A stretch of 34,513 nucleotides of DNA from DATKKX01 sp035542775. GTDB taxonomy: Bacteria > Planctomycetota > Phycisphaerae > UBA1845 > UTPLA1. The first letter of the stretch is position 1; the number at the start of each line of letters is the position of its first letter. The stretch is from the NCBI GenBank assembly GCA_035542775.1, contig DATKKX010000489.1, forward strand, positions 1-34,513, in the 5' to 3' direction. Position numbers and translations under genes: made by a program. Positions 15,408 through 23,381 of this stretch are shown here, piece after piece. The notes under the pieces were generated by a model. It saw nothing but the letters and a program-made list of their open reading frames with translations. It was not told the origin of the DNA and did not search any database.

Positions 15408-17819
15408 TCATGGGACCGCCGGAGCCTCCGGCGAAGGCACGGTTTCGTAAACCTGGCCGTTCCAGCAAAGAACCACCCGATCCCCCTGGGCCAGATAGCG
15501 GCCTGCCCCGGCATTCGCCGCCACGAAGTCGTAGTACTCCTTGCTGAACAGGTTGAGCACGATCGGCTTGGCCTTGCCGTCATACTCGGCGTCCACCCAG
15601 CGGTCGCCCTCGCGATAGAACGTCTTGGGCCCGATGAAATTGATCGCCGTCTTTCCGGTCGTGTCCACGTTGAAGGCCTGCACACCCGCCAGAACGTCGG
15701 CCGCGCCCACCGATTCTGCGTGCCGGAACCCCATATTGCCCTGCGATGCCTCCACCGCGCTCTGGCCGCTGCCGCCCGCCTGGCCGGCCCGCGCCTTACC
15801 CATCACGTCCTTGTTCCTCTCAAAAGAGACCCCGAGCGAATGCATCACCGATCGCGGTCCCCCAGGCGCCACGCCCCGGCCCGCCGACATCTTCTCATCC
15901 TCCAGCACCAGGTAGCTCGTGTACGGCGTCATGATCCCGTACAGCTTGCTCAGGCGGATGACCTCCTCCCTCAGCTCCTTGCTTTCACCGTGCAGCCGTA
16001 GCTCATCCAGCAGGTAGCCGATCTTCCGCATGGCCCATAGCCGCGGCAGGTAATCATTGCCCGACTGCTCCGCAGGGAACCTGCCGGAATAGTGATAGGT
16101 CCGGCTCTCGCCCCGACATGAACCGGACAGCTCGATGCCGCTCGATTCCCCGCCTCCTCCGCTGTACCGGCCCAGCACCTCCAGCTCGGAGCCCTTGAAA
16201 AGATCGGGCAGATTCTTCGGATAAACCTCCGAGACCGACACGCCTTTGAACACCAGGCTTAAACCCGCCAGTACCGGGTTCGCCAGCTTCGTGTAAAGCC
16301 CCGACAGCTTCAGTTCGAGATTCTCGGTCGGCGTGACGTAATCCCGCGCTCCGCCGTTGTCGTCAGCCATGCGGTCGAGCAGCTTGGTGTTCACCTGGTA
16401 GCCCACTCCCAGGACGAACAGACGCACCGCTTTGGCCGCATTCGCCGCCGCAACGTTCTTGAGAATCTGCGCCGGATCGGTCACGCCGACCGTCGGCTCT
16501 CCGTCCGTGATGAACACCACAAAGTACGGATTCTTCCTCCATGCCTCCGACACGGCCGACTGGCCGCCCCGCCCTCCGTCCGTCGGATTCATCGACAGCG
16601 CCTGCTTGATCGCCCCATCGATGTCCGTGCCGCCGACCGCCTGCAATCCCTCCACGAACGTCCTCGCCGCGTTCAGCGTCCCCTCATCGGCGCCGCTCCA
16701 ATCGTCGCGAAATCGCCGCACCTCCGTCGCGAACGCAATCAAGCTGAACCGGTCCTCTTTGCCCAGATTCGTCAGGCAGAATTTCAGCGCCTTCTTTGCT
16801 TGGGCGATCTTGTTGTCCTCCGCCATGCTGCCCGACGTGTCCAGCACGAAGCAGATGTTCTTCGGCATCGGCGAAGCATCGTCGGTCCCGTTTCGCGGAG
16901 CGATCCGGGCCATGAAGAACCCATCGCCGCCCGGCACACGGTGCGTGAGCAGCATCAGCCCGAACGGCTCCCCGCCCGTCTGCCAGAACAACTGAAAATC
17001 GCGGTCCGGCACCAGATTGCCCTGCTCCAGGCCGATGACAACTTCTTTTTCACCACGCCGATCGATACTGCACTCGTGCGACGGGCTGAACACGCCGCTG
17101 AGCGGCCGCTCGCTGCGGATCGTCGCCTTCAGCGAAAACCGTTCGATCGGTTGTTGAGCACATTCCCTGGCCTGCAACGGAAATCGGTACCCCGTCAGAC
17201 CGCTGTCGCGAACCAGCGGTTCGCTGTACCTCAGCTTTATGCGACACTCGCCCCCCACCGGAATAGGAAAGACTTTCGCCCGAATCAATCCCCGCCCGGC
17301 GTATTCCAGAAGCGCCGGATCGCGCATCCTCGCCACGATAGACTCGTAAATCTGCCGCGCCTTGTCGGCATCGAGAAGCTCCGCGGTCGTCTCCTTCCCG
17401 TTCATCCACATGCTGAAGTTCTGCACCGCCGCGGTCTCGGCGATGGCGAACATGTACGTCCCCTCCGCCGGGCGGCCGCCGTGATTCTCGAAAACCTGCT
17501 CGATGGTCGTCTCAGCCACGCCGTCATTGATGGAAACATCCACCTGCTGACTCTTGATGACGAACGGTATCCACCTGTCGATCGGCCTCGGCCAGTGCGG
17601 AGGAATCGGAGGATGCGGCGGATGTGGACGTGGCGGCAGGATCGGTGGAGGCTGAACAGGCGGGTGCTCCGTCGTTGCCGGCCCGGTCTGCTCCGACGTA
17701 CCCGACGGCTCGACAATGATGATCCCGTTCCCCAAGGCAGGCCCCGCTGGCCCAAACGCCGCGAGACCCATGGCAACGATCACCGTCACGACCAATCCGG
17801 TTTGAGTACGTGTCTTCAT
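15408..17819 (-). CDS. Secreted VIT and von Willebrand A domain protein
   Basis: The start at 17819 is preferred because GAGGT lies five bases upstream; an ATG three bases earlier sits too close. A signal peptide covers about residues 1-30 (MKTRTQTGLVVTVIVAMGLA). A Pro/His-rich linker follows (about 50-80). The VIT domain spans about 80-210 (VAETTIEQVFENHGGRPAEGTY, KVFPIPVGGECRIKLRYSEPL). The vWA domain spans about 320-495 with the metal-site motif DTSGS at 327-331 and ITDGEPT further on. This is the layout of inter-alpha-trypsin-inhibitor heavy-chain-like proteins. In bacteria such proteins are surface or envelope binders; ligand unknown. 803 residues, near the usual length. Confidence 0.87.
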   Translation of the reverse strand: MKTRTQTGLVVTVIVAMGLAAFGPAGPALGNGIIIVEPSGTSEQTGPATTEHPPVQPPPILPPRPHPPHPPIPPHWPRPIDRWIPFVIKSQQVDVSINDGVAETTIEQVFENHGGRPAEGTYMFAIAETAAVQNFSMWMNGKETTAELLDADKARQIYESIVARMRDPALLEYAGRGLIRAKVFPIPVGGECRIKLRYSEPLVRDSGLTGYRFPLQARECAQQPIERFSLKATIRSERPLSGVFSPSHECSIDRRGEKEVVIGLEQGNLVPDRDFQLFWQTGGEPFGLMLLTHRVPGGDGFFMARIAPRNGTDDASPMPKNICFVLDTSGSMAEDNKIAQAKKALKFCLTNLGKEDRFSLIAFATEVRRFRDDWSGADEGTLNAARTFVEGLQAVGGTDIDGAIKQALSMNPTDGGRGGQSAVSEAWRKNPYFVVFITDGEPTVGVTDPAQILKNVAAANAAKAVRLFVLGVGYQVNTKLLDRMADDNGGARDYVTPTENLELKLSGLYTKLANPVLAGLSLVFKGVSVSEVYPKNLPDLFKGSELEVLGRYSGGGGESSGIELSGSCRGESRTYHYSGRFPAEQSGNDYLPRLWAMRKIGYLLDELRLHGESKELREEVIRLSKLYGIMTPYTSYLVLEDEKMSAGRGVAPGGPRSVMHSLGVSFERNKDVMGKARAGQAGGSGQSAVEASQGNMGFRHAESVGAADVLAGVQAFNVDTTGKTAINFIGPKTFYREGDRWVDAEYDGKAKPIVLNLFSKEYYDFVAANAGAGRYLAQGDRVVLCWNGQVYETVPSPEAPAVP

Positions 17820-18414
17820 CATGCACCTCGCCTGTTTTGGGGGCGGTCCACATTTGTTGAGCACCCTTCCCCTGCGGCCGACCCGATGCTCAACCGATCT
17901 AAATCTGATCGCCTGTCCAAATAGACGCAGGCACGTCGCGCCGGTTCCCAGACCTGCGGGAGTTCCCTTTTTCGTTGTTTGGCCGCAGATTCTGCCTCAC
18001 CTCAGCCCCGGATGATCACAGACAGGAAAATCCTCTCCGCCGGCGAATCAAACCCATTGCGACCACGCTTTGACTATGTGGGAGCGTCGGCGAGCACTTG
18101 GCAATTTGGCCGAGTCCCAAAACGTGATCTTGGCGATCGTCAAGGCTGAATCGACCCCCTGAGCAAGGCTGCACCAAGGCCCCCAGGCCAGCGATTCTCG
18201 GGCTCCCGCGCCGGCCGTCGTCCCGGCTCTCGGTAGTAGCACCCGGTGCGATGCGGTGGCCCTGAATGCCTTAACGAAAGTATAAGAACGGGCTTGATGC
18301 TGACGGCGCGGATGCAATAACATAGTTGAACCAAACCCGAAATGGCCTGGCGCGGCCAAGCCCCTTCCTCGCGGATAATTGACGGAACTTCCTCGCCAGA
18401 AGGGTCCTCCGACC
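17820..18414. other. Divergent intergenic region, about 595 bases
   Basis: It separates the leftward VIT/vWA gene from the rightward beta-propeller gene. The only candidate control site is a weak rightward promoter at 18294-18323. I found no good promoter for the leftward gene, and no protein-like frame. Confidence 0.4.
18294..18323 (+). promoter_or_regulatory. Weak promoter candidate of the beta-propeller gene
   Basis: TTGATG (4/6) at 18294-18299 and TAACAT (4/6) at 18318-18323 are 18 bases apart and about 90 bases upstream of the start codon. Confidence 0.3.
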
Positions 18415-20322
18415 ATGACAAGACACCGAAAAACCAGCGCTCACAATGTCCACCGTTCTATCGCTCTTCCCTCCATCGCCGCACTCGCTGTGACGCTGGG
18501 GGCGATGCTCGTTTCCGGGCTGGCCTGCGACGCCACTCCGCTGGGCAACCAGGCCGGCGCAAGTGACGCCGCTACAAATTCCGCTGCAAATCCGGCCGCC
18601 GATGCCGCCTTCGCCAGCGCCACCGCCGAAACCGTGGTCCGCGACATCGAGGAAGCTGATATCGTCAAGATCGTCGGTGACAAGCTCTACGCCCTCAATG
18701 CCTACAAGGGCCTGCTGATCGTGGACGTCACCAACCCCGATGCCCCGACCCTGCTTGGTCAACTCGACCTCCGCGGGCGCGGCGTCGAGATGTACGTCGT
18801 CGGTACGCAAGTTTGCGTGCTGCTCAGCGCCGACTGGTATTACTACGTCTCGGGCGGCGGCGCAACCGGCGACTTCGCCTGGTTGGCTTCGTCCGGACCG
18901 CTTCCGCCGCAACCGGATTTCCAGGGCAGTCAGCTCGCCATCATCGACGCCTCCAATCCCGCCGCCCCGGCGCTCGAAGGCAAGCTGGACCTGGCTGGCT
19001 ACGCCGATCAAAGTCGCCGAGTGGGTGACATCATCTACGTTGTGGGAACGAACTACATCCCATTCGAGAGCCGTCCTACCGACGGCAGCGCCCCCGTGGA
19101 TGACGGCTTCGTGGCCTCCGTCACCATCGCCGACCCGGCCAACATCGCCCCCGTAGAGCGGAAAACTTTCTCCGGCAGCTCGCTGGAAATCCACGTTTCC
19201 GCCTCCACCATCTTCGCTTCCAGCCAGACCTACGATCCCAACGCCGCCGAGGGCTTCACCCATGTCCAGGTCATCGACATCAGCGATCCCGCCGGCGCCA
19301 TCGCCATTCGCGGCGCCTTCGACGCGCCCGGGCGGATCGACAACCGCTTCTTCATGGACGACTACCAGGGCGTCTTCCGCATCGTCACGCAGTCCTGGGG
19401 GTTCGGCTTTCAAACGGTCAAGCTGTTCACGTTCAACCTGACCGACCTCGACAACGTGGTCGCCCTCGGCCAAAAGGAGATCATACAGGGCGAATCTGCC
19501 CGTGCCGTCCGTTTCGACGGCCCGCGCGGCTACGTCGTCACCTACCTGCAGGTCGACCCGTTGTTTGTGCTCGACCTGCGCGACCCCGCTAACCCCGCCG
19601 TCACCGGCCAACTCGAGGTCCCCGGCTACTCCACCTACCTCGAGCCGCGCGATACTCGCCTCATCGCCGTGGGAATCGACGACACTGACGGCCAGCGGCC
19701 CGCTCTCGCCTACTACAACGTGGAAGACCCGGCCAACCCGTCGCAGTTGAGCCGCGTCATCCTCGGCCCGCCCGGCTCGTTCACCGAGTCCGAGGCCGTC
19801 TACGACGAGAAGGCCTTCAAGGTCATCGACGAGCTGGGCTTAATAGCCATCCCATTCCAGCACGTGGACTACAGTGCAACATCCGCCGCAAGCGACAGTA
19901 CCTCCTCCTCGACTGTTCAACCCCCCACGTGCAAGAACGCCGTCCAGCTCGTCGACTTCAACGATGCTGGCCTGACGCAACGCGGCTGGTTCGAGCACAA
20001 GGGCCGGGTGCAGCGCGTGGGCGTGATCGGCGCTCGTGTGTTCGCCCTCTCGCAAGCCGCCCTGCAAACGGTGGACATCGCCGACCGCAACAACCCCGTG
20101 AAGGTCGGACAGGTCGATTTCTTCACCGACGACGAGACGCCGTTCTGGGATGATTGCGCCGGTTGGTACCCCGACGGCCCTGTGGTCATGCCCTCCGGCT
20201 TCGACTGGCTGTTCAACTGGTGCGGGACCGTCAGCGCGCTGCCCGGAGCCCTTCTACCCTGCTGCCTGCTGCTCGCCAGGCTCGGTGTGCCCGGCCGCCG
20301 AAAGCAGGGCGCGAGAAGCTGA
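18415..20322 (+). CDS. Secreted beta-propeller-domain protein with hydrophobic C-terminal tail
   Basis: The 635-residue product starts at an ATG ten bases after GAAGGG. The N-terminus is a signal (ALPSIAALAVTLGAMLVSGLAC); the Cys after GLA is lipobox-like but not canonical. The early VVRDIEEADIVKIVGDKLYA and LLIVDVTNPDAP match the secreted beta-propeller family (Pfam Beta_propel); similar LxVIDxSxPxxP repeats recur every 45-70 residues. A Ser/Thr-rich loop lies near residue 500. The last 30 residues form CGTVSALPGALLPCCLLLARLG followed by RRKQGARS, hydrophobic then basic, which looks like a membrane-sorting tail but has no PEP motif. Role unknown. Confidence 0.8.
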   Translation: MTRHRKTSAHNVHRSIALPSIAALAVTLGAMLVSGLACDATPLGNQAGASDAATNSAANPAADAAFASATAETVVRDIEEADIVKIVGDKLYALNAYKGLLIVDVTNPDAPTLLGQLDLRGRGVEMYVVGTQVCVLLSADWYYYVSGGGATGDFAWLASSGPLPPQPDFQGSQLAIIDASNPAAPALEGKLDLAGYADQSRRVGDIIYVVGTNYIPFESRPTDGSAPVDDGFVASVTIADPANIAPVERKTFSGSSLEIHVSASTIFASSQTYDPNAAEGFTHVQVIDISDPAGAIAIRGAFDAPGRIDNRFFMDDYQGVFRIVTQSWGFGFQTVKLFTFNLTDLDNVVALGQKEIIQGESARAVRFDGPRGYVVTYLQVDPLFVLDLRDPANPAVTGQLEVPGYSTYLEPRDTRLIAVGIDDTDGQRPALAYYNVEDPANPSQLSRVILGPPGSFTESEAVYDEKAFKVIDELGLIAIPFQHVDYSATSAASDSTSSSTVQPPTCKNAVQLVDFNDAGLTQRGWFEHKGRVQRVGVIGARVFALSQAALQTVDIADRNNPVKVGQVDFFTDDETPFWDDCAGWYPDGPVVMPSGFDWLFNWCGTVSALPGALLPCCLLLARLGVPGRRKQGARS

Positions 20323-20345
20323 AACTGCTGGTTTGTCACTGCAAC

Positions 20346-20367
20346 GGGGGCGGATTCTCCGGCCCCC
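20346..20367 (+). terminator. Terminator-like hairpin after the beta-propeller gene
   Basis: GGGGGCGGA and TCCGGCCCCC pair with one bulged base around TTC, followed by TGCTCTTTG. It lies 24 bases past the stop at 20322. Confidence 0.5.
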
Positions 20368-20566
20368 TGCTCTTTGCCCGTCTTCTGGACTCCCCGCTCC
20401 ACTGGCAACATGGGGTGCCGGGTTTTGCGGTAGATCCCGCCATGCCCCCGCATCGCGCCAGGGGTCCGTGACACGAGCGACCGCTCCAATCTCGAAACGG
20501 GCCTATCCCCCCTCTTTTCTAAAGCCCCCGCCCGGCCTATAAAAAAATAGGTCTGCCCCCCTGTAC

Positions 20567-20582
20567 TGGCACCAGGGTTGCA
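20567..20582 (+). promoter_or_regulatory. Sigma-54 (RpoN) promoter of the ferredoxin gene
   Basis: TGGCAC-CAGGG-TTGCA matches the -24/-12 consensus TGGCAC-N5-TTGCA/T at every conserved position, and the invariant GG and GC are ten bases apart as required. The start codon lies 56 bases downstream of it. A short A-rich inverted repeat (20536-20551) precedes it; the activator site is not identified. Confidence 0.7.
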
Positions 20583-20638
20583 GGCGAGAATCTGCGTTTC
20601 GAGCGAACCCTATTCTGACATTACGTGGAGGTTAGCCA

Positions 20639-20875
20639 ATGGGTGATGCTGACAACCTGAAGATCTGTGTGGACCGCGACACTTGCATCGGCGATGGCCT
20701 GTGCTGTGATGATGCGCCTGAAACCTTTGAACTCGACGACGAGCAGAAGGCTGTCGTCAAGAACCCGCCGGGTGACACCAAGGATGCCATCATCGAGGCC
20801 GCCACCAATTGCCCGGTCGAAGCGATCAAGATCGAGGACAAAAAGACCGGCAAGCAGCTTTACCCCGAGCAGTAA
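20639..20875 (+). CDS. Single-cluster ferredoxin with an aspartate ligand
   Basis: The 78-residue protein follows GGAGG (eight bases before the ATG). Its cluster motif reads C16-x2-D19-x2-C22 with a distant C58-P. This is the arrangement of Pyrococcus-type ferredoxins, where Asp replaces the second Cys ligand and the cluster can interconvert between 3Fe-4S and 4Fe-4S. The position after C22 that would normally carry CP reads CDDAP, so the disulfide Cys of archaeal members is absent; C10 and C23 are extra. It is an acidic electron carrier of the cytoplasm. A strong terminator follows, so it is a one-gene unit under the sigma-54 promoter. The partner enzyme is not indicated. Confidence 0.88.
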   Translation: MGDADNLKICVDRDTCIGDGLCCDDAPETFELDDEQKAVVKNPPGDTKDAIIEAATNCPVEAIKIEDKKTGKQLYPEQ

Positions 20876-20943
20876 CGTCGGGCGGCGGGCCGGCTGGCGT
20901 CGGCCGCCGGCATGAGTCGCACGTCAGTGGAATCTGTCACAAG

Positions 20944-20971
20944 AGGCAGCGACCTTGGGCCGCTGCCTTTT
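20944..20971 (+). terminator. Rho-independent terminator of the ferredoxin gene
   Basis: AGGCAGCG (20944-20951) pairs perfectly with CGCTGCCT (20961-20968) over eight base pairs, and the trailing sequence continues with TTTG. Confidence 0.75.
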
Positions 20972-21095
20972 GCGCATTCCCGGGCGGGATTTTCCACAAC
21001 CGATCCGTTACCGCGCTCTCGGGTCGGTTCAGCCGTGTCGGCTGGCCTGCGCGATGGCCCGCGGCGCCGAATCGGAGCGGCCCGCCCCTACGCGT

Positions 21096-21124
21096 TTGCG
21101 AAACAGTGCCACTTCCGAGATATT
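21096..21124 (+). promoter_or_regulatory. Promoter candidate of the CoA-ligase operon
   Basis: TTGCGA (4/6) at 21096-21101 and GATATT (4/6) at 21119-21124 are 17 bases apart and 75 bases upstream of the ATG. Confidence 0.35.
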
Positions 21125-21199
21125 ACCTGCTGTGCCGGCAGGCCGGGAAAACCCACCACCGGCGGCTGGTCAATCAGACAGCCCGTCAAGGAGAGCGCG

Positions 21200-23116
21200 A
21201 TGAGCACGAGGGGATATGAGTCTGCGTATCGAAAGTCCATCGAACAGCCGGAAGAGTTCTGGGGCGAGGCCGCCAACGAAATCCACTGGGAAAAAAAGTG
21301 GGACCGCGTGCTTGAATCCTCCAACAAGCCTTTCTACCGATGGTTCATGGGCGGCAGACTTAACACCTGCTACAACATGCTCGATCGTCACGTCGACAGC
21401 AGCCGCGGCGAACAGCTCGCGATGATCTATGACAGCCCGGTCACCAGCACCATCAAGAAATACACCTTCAAAGAACTTCGCGATGAAGTCGCCAGATTCG
21501 CCGGTGCTCTCGCGGCCCAGGGCATCGTCAAGGGCGATCGCGTCATCATCTATATGCCGATGGTGCCCGAAGCGCTCATCGCCATGCTCGCCTGCGCCCG
21601 CATCGGGGCAATCCACAGCGTGGTCTTCGGCGGTTTTGCCGCCCGAGAGTTGGCCACCCGAATCACCGACGCCAAACCCAAATTGATCGTCTCGGCTTCA
21701 TGCGGCATCGAAGGCAAGAAGACCATCCCCTATAAGCCCCTCCTGGACGAGGCGATCAGCCTCTCCAGCGCCAAGCCCGAGCGATGCATCATCTTTCAGC
21801 GTCCGCAGGCCCATGCTACCCTCATCGCCGACCGCGACATCGACTGGAAGGACGCCATCGCCAAGGCCAGACCTGCCGACTGTGTCACCGTCGCGGCGAC
21901 CGATCCGCTCTACATCCTCTACACCTCCGGCACGACGGGCATTCCCAAGGGCGTCGTCCGCGACAACGGCGGCCACGCCGTCGCCATGCACTGGACCATG
22001 AAGGCCATCTACGACTGCAAGCCCGGCGACGTGTACTGGGCGGCCTCCGACATCGGCTGGGTCGTCGGCCACTCCTACATCGTTTATGCCCCCCTGCTGG
22101 CGGGCTGCACCACCATCCTCTACGAAGGCAAGCCCGTCGGCACGCCGGACCCCGGCGCATTCTGGCGGGTCATCAATCAGCACAAGGTCAACGTCCTCTT
22201 CACCGCCCCCACCGCCTTCCGGGCCATCAAGCGCGAGGACCCCAACGGCGAATACATCAAAAAGTACGACATCTCCAGCCTCCGTGCCCTCTTTCTGGCC
22301 GGCGAGCGTTGCGACCCCGACACCCTCCGCTGGGCCGAAAGCAAGCTCGGCATTCCCGTGATAGATCACTGGTGGCAGACGGAAACCGGCTGGGGCATCG
22401 CCGCGAATTGCATCGGGCTGGAGAAGCTCCCCGTGAAGGCCGGCTCGCCGACCAAGGCTGCTCCCGGCTACAACATCCACATCCTCGACGATGAGGGCAA
22501 CGAAGTCCCCCCCGGCAAGATCGGCAACATCGTGGTCAAGCTGCCCCTCCCGCCCGGCTGCCTGCCGACGCTGTGGAATAATGACCAGGGCTTCCGCGAA
22601 TCTTACCTGGACGCGTATCCCGGCTACTACGTCACCGCCGATGCCGGCTATCGCGACGAGGACGGCTATCTGTACATCATGGCCCGCACCGACGACATCA
22701 TAAACGTCGCGGGGCACCGCCTCTCCACCGGTGGAATGGAAGAAGTGCTGGCCTCGCACCCCGATGTGGCGGAATGCGCCGTGGTCGGCGTGGCCGACGA
22801 TCTCAAGGGCGAGGTCCCCGTCGGTTTCGTCGTCCTCAAGGCCGGCGTCACTCGCCCTGACGAGCAGATCGTCAAGGAAGTCGTTCAGATGGTCCGTGAC
22901 AAGATCGGCCCGGTGGCCTCGTTCAAGGTCGCGACCGTGGTCAAGCGCCTGCCCAAGACCCGCTCCGGCAAGATCCTCCGCGGTACCATCAAGAAGATCG
23001 CCGATGGCAGCGAATGGCGGATGCCCGCCACGATCGACGACCCGGACATCCTCGGCGAAATCACCGAAACGCTGCGGGACATTGGCTACGCGAAGAGGGT
23101 GGGCGGGACGAAATAG
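21200..23116 (+). CDS. prpE: Propionyl-CoA / acetyl-CoA synthetase (AMP-forming)
   Basis: The start at 21200 follows AAGGAGAG by five bases and gives a 638-residue protein, the usual length. It activates a short acyl acid with ATP and CoA through an acyl-adenylate. The P-loop-like motif YTSGTTGIPKGV begins at residue 241, DHWWQTETGW follows in the middle, the hinge region reads RTDDIINVAGHRLSTG, and the catalytic Lys of the C-terminal domain is Lys591 in KTRSGKILR. The opening YESAYRKSIEQPEEFWGEAA and the overall pattern favour the PrpE/ACSS3 branch over AcsA, but acetate cannot be excluded. The two genes downstream follow at 52 and 24 bases and may share its messenger. Confidence 0.88.
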   Translation: MSTRGYESAYRKSIEQPEEFWGEAANEIHWEKKWDRVLESSNKPFYRWFMGGRLNTCYNMLDRHVDSSRGEQLAMIYDSPVTSTIKKYTFKELRDEVARFAGALAAQGIVKGDRVIIYMPMVPEALIAMLACARIGAIHSVVFGGFAARELATRITDAKPKLIVSASCGIEGKKTIPYKPLLDEAISLSSAKPERCIIFQRPQAHATLIADRDIDWKDAIAKARPADCVTVAATDPLYILYTSGTTGIPKGVVRDNGGHAVAMHWTMKAIYDCKPGDVYWAASDIGWVVGHSYIVYAPLLAGCTTILYEGKPVGTPDPGAFWRVINQHKVNVLFTAPTAFRAIKREDPNGEYIKKYDISSLRALFLAGERCDPDTLRWAESKLGIPVIDHWWQTETGWGIAANCIGLEKLPVKAGSPTKAAPGYNIHILDDEGNEVPPGKIGNIVVKLPLPPGCLPTLWNNDQGFRESYLDAYPGYYVTADAGYRDEDGYLYIMARTDDIINVAGHRLSTGGMEEVLASHPDVAECAVVGVADDLKGEVPVGFVVLKAGVTRPDEQIVKEVVQMVRDKIGPVASFKVATVVKRLPKTRSGKILRGTIKKIADGSEWRMPATIDDPDILGEITETLRDIGYAKRVGGTK

Positions 23117-23168
23117 CCCCCCATATCCTGAACGACAGGCAAGACATCGCACAAAGGGAGGAACGGAC

Positions 23169-23357
23169 ATGTGGTTGCATGCGATCTTCCGCTTGTTCCA
23201 GTTTGGCCGCTCGGTGCGCGAACGCAAGGAAATACAGCGGGAGTTGAAGGACGAGTTGCTGGTCCAGCAGGGGTTGGCCCAGGAGCGCACCAACCGGGAT
23301 TTCCTGTTGGAGCGAGACCTTCGGGAGCTCGAACGGGAACGTACTGACCATAAGTAA
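23169..23357 (+). CDS. Small charged coiled-coil protein, 62 residues
   Basis: The ATG lies seven bases after GGGAGG, a strong ribosome site. The product begins MWLHAIFRLFQFGRSVRER and then becomes almost wholly Glu/Arg/Leu/Gln-rich (RELKDELLVQQGLAQER, LLERDLRELERER), so one long amphipathic helix or coiled coil after a short aromatic membrane-seeking start is expected. No family is recognised. It sits 52 bases after the CoA-ligase gene and 24 bases before the peptidase gene, all on the same strand. The good ribosome site and tight spacing are the main support for a real gene. Confidence 0.6.
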   Translation: MWLHAIFRLFQFGRSVRERKEIQRELKDELLVQQGLAQERTNRDFLLERDLRELERERTDHK

Positions 23358-23381
23358 GCCACCAGCGCGCAGGAGATAGGG

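Larger units (their letters stand above)
20323..20638. other. Intergenic region with terminator and sigma-54 promoter
   Basis: This 316-base gap holds a terminator-like hairpin (20346-20367), an A-rich inverted repeat CCTAT/ATAGG (20536-20551) and a sigma-54-type promoter (20567-20582) ahead of the ferredoxin gene. No gene was seen. Confidence 0.6.
20876..21199. other. Intergenic region with terminator and prpE leader
   Basis: It holds the ferredoxin terminator (20944-20971) and a promoter candidate for the CoA-ligase gene (21096-21124). The frame of the ligase is open back to 20912, but the extra part is not homologous to the family in look and has no ribosome site. Confidence 0.55.
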
